From JALORV01 sp035255845 (GTDB lineage: Bacteria > Pseudomonadota > Gammaproteobacteria > Burkholderiales > Burkholderiaceae_F), in contig DATEZE010000088.1 of the NCBI GenBank assembly GCA_035255845.1, forward strand, positions 1 to 9,201: a DNA stretch of 9,201 bases, given 5' to 3'. The translations under genes were made by a program, and so were the position numbers. Position 1 is the first letter of the stretch. Each line of letters starts with the position of its first letter. Of the stretch, positions 6,208-9,201 are shown piece by piece. The notes under the pieces are model-generated. The model made no database searches. It was not told the origin of the DNA and was given only the letters and a program-made list of their open reading frames with translations.

Positions 6208-7170
6208 CTACTTGGCGAGGCCGAGCGATTCGAGGATGCCGCGAATGCGCTTCGTGTCCTCATCGAGGAAGGACTTGAACGCATCGCCGCTGAGGTAGAC
6301 CGACTCCCAGCCCAATCTGGTGAGCGACTCCTTCCACGCGGGAGAGTCGACCCCGGCCTTGACTGCAGAGATCAGCGCATCGCGCTGTGCCGGTGTGATG
6401 GCGGGTGCGCCGAAGACGCCGCGCCAATTGCCCAGCACGACGTCGATCCCCTGTTCCTTCAGCGAGGGAATGCCTTCGCTCGCCGTCGGACCCGAGACAG
6501 CCAGACCGCGCATGCGGCCGCTCTTGATGTGCTCGGCGAACTCGCCCAGGCCGGCAACGCCGGCGCTGACATGGCCGCCGACGATGTTGGCGATCTGGTC
6601 GCCGCCGCCCTTCGAGGCCACGTAGTTGACCTTCGTCGGGTCGACTCCCACGGCGCGAGCAATCAGTCCTGCCAGGATGTGATCGCTGCCGCCGGCCGAT
6701 CCGCCGTTCCAGGAAATCTTGCCCGGGTCGGCCTTGAACGCCTTCACCAGATCGGCCATCGACTTGTACGGTGAACTGGCCGGCACGACCACGACTTCAT
6801 ACTCGCTGGTCAGGCGCGCCAGCGGGGTCACCATGTTGAGATCCACCGGCGACTTGTTCAGCACGATGCCGCCGACCATGACCATCCCGCCGACCATCAT
6901 CGCGTTCGGATCGCCCTTAGCGCTGTTGACGAACTGCGTCAGGCCGATCGTGCCCGCGGCTCCACCCTTGTTGTCGAACTGAATTGACTGCACCGCCTTG
7001 GCCGACTGCATCGCCGCGCCGAGCGCGCGCCCGGTCTGGTCCCAGCCGCCGCCCGGGTTGGCGGGGATCATCATCTTGACGTTCGTAATCGCCTGCGCGG
7101 AAGCGATCCACGGCCATTGAGCAGCGACGGCCGCGGCGATCGCGGCGCGCTGGAATTCACGACGGTTCAT
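6208..7170 (-). CDS. tctC: Tripartite tricarboxylate transporter, periplasmic binding protein TctC (Bug family)
   Basis: A 320-residue periplasmic solute-binding protein that captures the ligand and delivers it to TctA/TctB. The N-terminus is a signal peptide: charged start MNRREFQRA, hydrophobic stretch to about 25, and a likely cut after ASAQA at 27. The R3-R4-x-F pattern is twin-arginine-like. The mature protein begins with the family strand IPANPGGGWDQTGRAL (35-50). The ligand-site loop appears as WNGGSAGGSDH (154-164), followed by GGGDQIANIVGGHV (188-201). Length is typical (about 300-330). AAGGAG at 7181-7176, 5 bases before the ATG, is the best ribosome binding site in the window and fixes the start. 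It is the first gene of the operon, as binding proteins often are, which favours high expression. The GGGWD version groups it with TctC-like rather than the most common orphan Bug proteins, but the ligand remains unknown. Confidence 0.95.
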   Translation of the reverse strand: MNRREFQRAAIAAAVAAQWPWIASAQAITNVKMMIPANPGGGWDQTGRALGAAMQSAKAVQSIQFDNKGGAAGTIGLTQFVNSAKGDPNAMMVGGMVMVGGIVLNKSPVDLNMVTPLARLTSEYEVVVVPASSPYKSMADLVKAFKADPGKISWNGGSAGGSDHILAGLIARAVGVDPTKVNYVASKGGGDQIANIVGGHVSAGVAGLGEFAEHIKSGRMRGLAVSGPTASEGIPSLKEQGIDVVLGNWRGVFGAPAITPAQRDALISAVKAGVDSPAWKESLTRLGWESVYLSGDAFKSFLDEDTKRIRGILESLGLAK

Positions 7171-7220
7171 GCGGTCTCCTTAACGGCTTGTCCGGCGGGT
7201 CTTGCGGCCCTGAGCACCCG

Positions 7221-7240
7221 GTGGCATCGACTCGAGCCAC
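7221..7240. repeat. Inverted repeat upstream of tctC
   Basis: GTGGC and GCCAC are perfect inverted arms around a 10-base spacer, 51 to 70 bases upstream of the tctC start. The spacer itself holds TCGACTCGA. It falls directly downstream of the predicted transcription start (near 7245), a common place for a repressor operator; a leader hairpin is the alternative. No regulator gene is in the window. Confidence 0.35.
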
Positions 7241-7251
7241 AGTACGGCGGC

Positions 7252-7281
7252 AGCATACCGAAGCCGAGCGGCCGTCGTCAT
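7252..7281 (-). promoter_or_regulatory. Candidate sigma-70 promoter of the tctCBA operon
   Basis: On the minus strand ATGACG (7281-7276) and TATGCT (7257-7252) each match four of six bases of the -35 and -10 consensus, with an 18-base spacer. The predicted start near 7245 would give a leader of about 75 bases before tctC. It is the only reasonable promoter in the 124-base gap after the permease genes, and no terminator is seen in that gap, so read-through from the permeases is also possible. Confidence 0.4.
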
Positions 7282-7294
7282 CTGGCCGGCGCAG

Positions 7295-8464
7295 CTAGTC
7301 GGCTCGCAGTGCGTCGACGATCTTCATGCGGCTGGCCCGGATGGCCGGGAGAAAGCCGCCAATGAATCCCATCGCCAGCGAAAACGCAAGTGCCTGCAGC
7401 ACGATTGGTGCCGTCAGCGTGAAGGAAAACGCGAGTTCCGAGAATGACTGGAAATTCGTCGTCGATACCGTGATCGCGGTCAAAAAGCTCGCCGCCACCA
7501 GTCCCGCCACGCCGCCCAGCAACGCCAGCAGCAGCGACTCGGAGAGGAAGGCGACGAGTATCGACCGCCGCTGGAACCCGAGCGCGCGCAGCGTGCCGAT
7601 CTCGCCGGTGCGGGTGGCCACCGCCGAGTACATCGTGATCGTGGCACCGATCATCGCGCCGAGCGAAAAGATGACAGAAAGCGACAACCCGAGCAGCGTG
7701 ATGAAGTTCGACAGGGTCGACGACTGATCCTCGTAGAACTGCCGTTCACGCTTGATGTCGACCTTCAGCCGCGGATCATCGTCGAGCCTCTGTTTCAGCG
7801 AATCGAATGATTCGGGGTTCGCCAGCTTGGCGATGACCGACGAGTAGGCGAGGCGCCGGAACGCCTGCATCATCTGCTCGACATCGCCCCAGATTTCCGA
7901 GTCGAACGCCGTTTTACCTGCGTCGAAAACACCGACCACCGTCCACTGGCGCCCGGCGAAGGACAGGTGCTGCCCGAGCTCGACGCCGGCAAACTGCCGA
8001 GACACGGACGCCCCAACGACGATTTCCGACGAGCCCGCGCGGAACATCCGGCCTTCGACGACGCGCACCTGCGGCCGCAGCTGCTTGCCCATTTCCGGCA
8101 CGCCGCGCACGACCACGTTGCTGCGCTTGTCCGGCTCGTCCCGCTTCGGCAGCGAGTTCAGGACCACCACTTCCTTCGACACGAGCGCCTGACCGTCGGC
8201 GCCGCGCGCGACTTCAGGCGACGTCTCGATCAGTGAGGCCTGATCGCGGAACACGCCGCTCTGCACTTCGGTTTGGCTGCCCTGCCGGATAACGACAACG
8301 TTGTCGGCTGAGCCCGTCGAGACCAGGGTGCTTCTAAGGCCGGCGTCGAGCATCAGCACCGCGGCGAACACGAACACCACCAGAGCCATGCCGCCAGCCG
8401 TCAACGCCGTGGTCAGCTTGCGCACCCAGAGGTTGCGCGCGACGTAAGAAAACGGAACTTTCAT
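7295..8464 (-). CDS. ABC transporter permease, FtsX/MacB type (second of pair)
   Basis: A 389-residue inner-membrane permease with MacB layout: one N-terminal membrane helix (about 20-39), a large periplasmic domain (about 40-250), then three C-terminal helices (about 254-279, 303-333, 353-372). The FtsX-domain signature RTGEIGTLRALGFQRR at 285-300, followed by ESLLLALLGG, and the closing PAIRASRMKIVDALR at 373-387 are diagnostic. Such permeases do not form a classical uptake pore; MacB-type proteins use ATP binding to drive work across the periplasm, such as efflux or lipoprotein handling. I start it at the ATG at 8464, which gives the usual MKVPFSYVARNLWVRK N-terminus, though the ribosome binding site there is weak. 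A TTG at 8521 with a better site would add 19 residues. It lies 75 bases after its paralogue. The ATPase is not in the window. Confidence 0.92.
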   Translation of the reverse strand: MKVPFSYVARNLWVRKLTTALTAGGMALVVFVFAAVLMLDAGLRSTLVSTGSADNVVVIRQGSQTEVQSGVFRDQASLIETSPEVARGADGQALVSKEVVVLNSLPKRDEPDKRSNVVVRGVPEMGKQLRPQVRVVEGRMFRAGSSEIVVGASVSRQFAGVELGQHLSFAGRQWTVVGVFDAGKTAFDSEIWGDVEQMMQAFRRLAYSSVIAKLANPESFDSLKQRLDDDPRLKVDIKRERQFYEDQSSTLSNFITLLGLSLSVIFSLGAMIGATITMYSAVATRTGEIGTLRALGFQRRSILVAFLSESLLLALLGGVAGLVAASFLTAITVSTTNFQSFSELAFSFTLTAPIVLQALAFSLAMGFIGGFLPAIRASRMKIVDALRAD

Positions 8465-8539
8465 CGGCTCATTCGCGGCATGCGCGCCTTTGCCCCCCGG
8501 AGCGGATGACTGGCCGCGCAAGCAGCAAACCTCCCTCGC
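8465..8539 (-). promoter_or_regulatory. Spacer between the permeases with a strong Shine-Dalgarno (8535-8530)
   Basis: GGGAGG at 8535-8530 stands 8 bases before an in-frame TTG (8521-8519) and sits just after the stop codon of the upstream permease. The ATG at 8464 that matches the family N-terminus has only a weak GAG nearby. Either the protein carries a 19-residue, glycine- and alanine-rich N-terminal extension, or ribosomes load here and the ATG is used another way. No promoter or terminator is evident in this spacer. Confidence 0.5.
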
Positions 8540-9201
8540 CTAGGCCACATGCCGCAGTCCGTCGACGATCTTTACGCGCGCAGCGCGGATCGCGGGAACG
8601 ATGCCAGCGACGACGCCGACCGCCAAGGCGCAAGCAGCCTGCAGGTAGAACGTCTGCGGCACTAGCGGCATCTTTGCGAAAACGCCGACGGTGGCCTGGT
8701 GGAACACCCTGACGACGGGCGTTGTCATCGCCAGTCCGATCAGGCCGCCGATCAACGCCAGCGCGAGTGCCTCGCCCATGATCAGCGCCGCGACCGTCCC
8801 GGGCCTGAAGCCGAGTGCCTTCAGCGTCGCGTACTCGGGCAGCCGTTCGCGCGCCGTCATCGCCATCGTGTTCGCGGCCACCGCCATGATGATCAGGATC
8901 ACTACGTAGCTGACCCCCTGGATCGCCACGACGATGGTCTCCACCATGGCGACAAACCCGAGGGTGAAGGCCTTTTCGGTTTCAGTCAGCGTTTCGGCAA
9001 GCGAGTTCTTGAATTCGCCGTCGATGTCGCGCGCAATGTTCGCGGCCGCCTGCCCGTCGGCGATGCCGACGACGAAGACACCGGCCTGATCAGCGCGTCG
9101 CGGGAATACTTTCTTGATGCTCTCGTTCAGGTAGTCGTAGTGGAAGTACATCTGACGCGTGATCGTGGTCTCATCCTTCGCGTCGTAGATCGCGCGCACG
9201 G
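8540..9201 (-). CDS. ABC transporter permease, FtsX/MacB type (first of pair), N-terminus outside window
   Basis: The C-terminal 219 residues of an inner-membrane permease; the frame is open through the right edge, so about 170 residues with the first helix and most of the periplasmic domain are missing. The visible part starts inside the periplasmic domain, then has helices at about 82-110, 135-160 and 185-205 of the visible sequence. ARERLPEYATLKALGF (116-131) is the FtsX-type cytoplasmic coupling motif, followed by MGEALALALIGG, and the end PAIRAARVKIVDGLR is nearly the same as that of the downstream permease, so the two are paralogues. The apparent start codon at 9199 (a GTG) is internal, not a true start. 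Two different permeases side by side suggest a heterodimeric ABC exporter served by one ATPase, probably encoded upstream. Confidence 0.92.
   Translation of the reverse strand, partial: VRAIYDAKDETTITRQMYFHYDYLNESIKKVFPRRADQAGVFVVGIADGQAAANIARDIDGEFKNSLAETLTETEKAFTLGFVAMVETIVVAIQGVSYVVILIIMAVAANTMAMTARERLPEYATLKALGFRPGTVAALIMGEALALALIGGLIGLAMTTPVVRVFHQATVGVFAKMPLVPQTFYLQAACALAVGVVAGIVPAIRAARVKIVDGLRHVA

Noticed and set aside
7171..7294. Search for an intrinsic terminator between the permease gene and tctC
   Set aside because: GC-rich short inverted repeats are present (for example around 7270-7290) but none is followed by a T-tract on the minus strand.
1..9201. Search for a defence system, prophage, insertion sequence, CRISPR array or tRNA
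   Set aside because: No transposase, integrase, nuclease or helicase motifs, regularly spaced repeats or tRNA-like folds were seen; gene content is ordinary metabolism and transport.

Overview
The window is GC-rich chromosomal DNA in which every gene I can support lies on the minus strand, so transcription runs from high to low coordinates. The gene set (GTP-type PEP carboxykinase, a short CspA-like protein, a TctC/Bug-type periplasmic binding protein with its TctA/TctB membrane partners) and the style of the proteins fit a betaproteobacterium, most likely Burkholderiales. This is an inference from gene content, not a search result. No rRNA, tRNA, CRISPR array, insertion sequence or phage gene is visible.

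Layout from right to left, in the direction of transcription. (1) 9201-7295: two consecutive FtsX/MacB-type ABC transporter permeases. The first is cut by the right edge. No ATPase or adaptor gene lies between or after them, so those partners are presumably upstream, outside the window. (2) 7281-7171: a short intergenic region with a candidate sigma-70 promoter, an inverted repeat just downstream of the predicted start point, and a strong ribosome binding site. (3) 7170-2552: a five-gene unit, tctC-tctB-tctA-(AbrB-family membrane protein)-(GNAT acetyltransferase). The tctC-tctB gap is only 5 bases, and the next three junctions are all 4-base stop/start overlaps, so this is almost certainly one translationally coupled operon. 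It encodes a complete tripartite tricarboxylate-type (TTT) uptake system plus two added genes. (4) 2551-2306: a 246-base leader with repeats and possible RNA structure upstream of a cold-shock gene. (5) 2305-2051: a CspA-family cold-shock protein followed by a near-perfect intrinsic terminator. (6) 2050-1818: the pckG leader. (7) 1817-1: pckG, GTP-dependent PEP carboxykinase, complete except for the last few codons.

Functionally, the TTT system would bring a small carboxylate or similar organic acid into the cell, and PEP carboxykinase would convert oxaloacetate to PEP when growing on such acids. The two are separated by a terminator and their link is only metabolic plausibility. The most interesting parts are the coupling of an AbrB-family membrane protein and an acetyltransferase to a TTT transporter, and the possible RNA-based control in the cold-shock leader. 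I do not see a clearly new defence or mobile system here.
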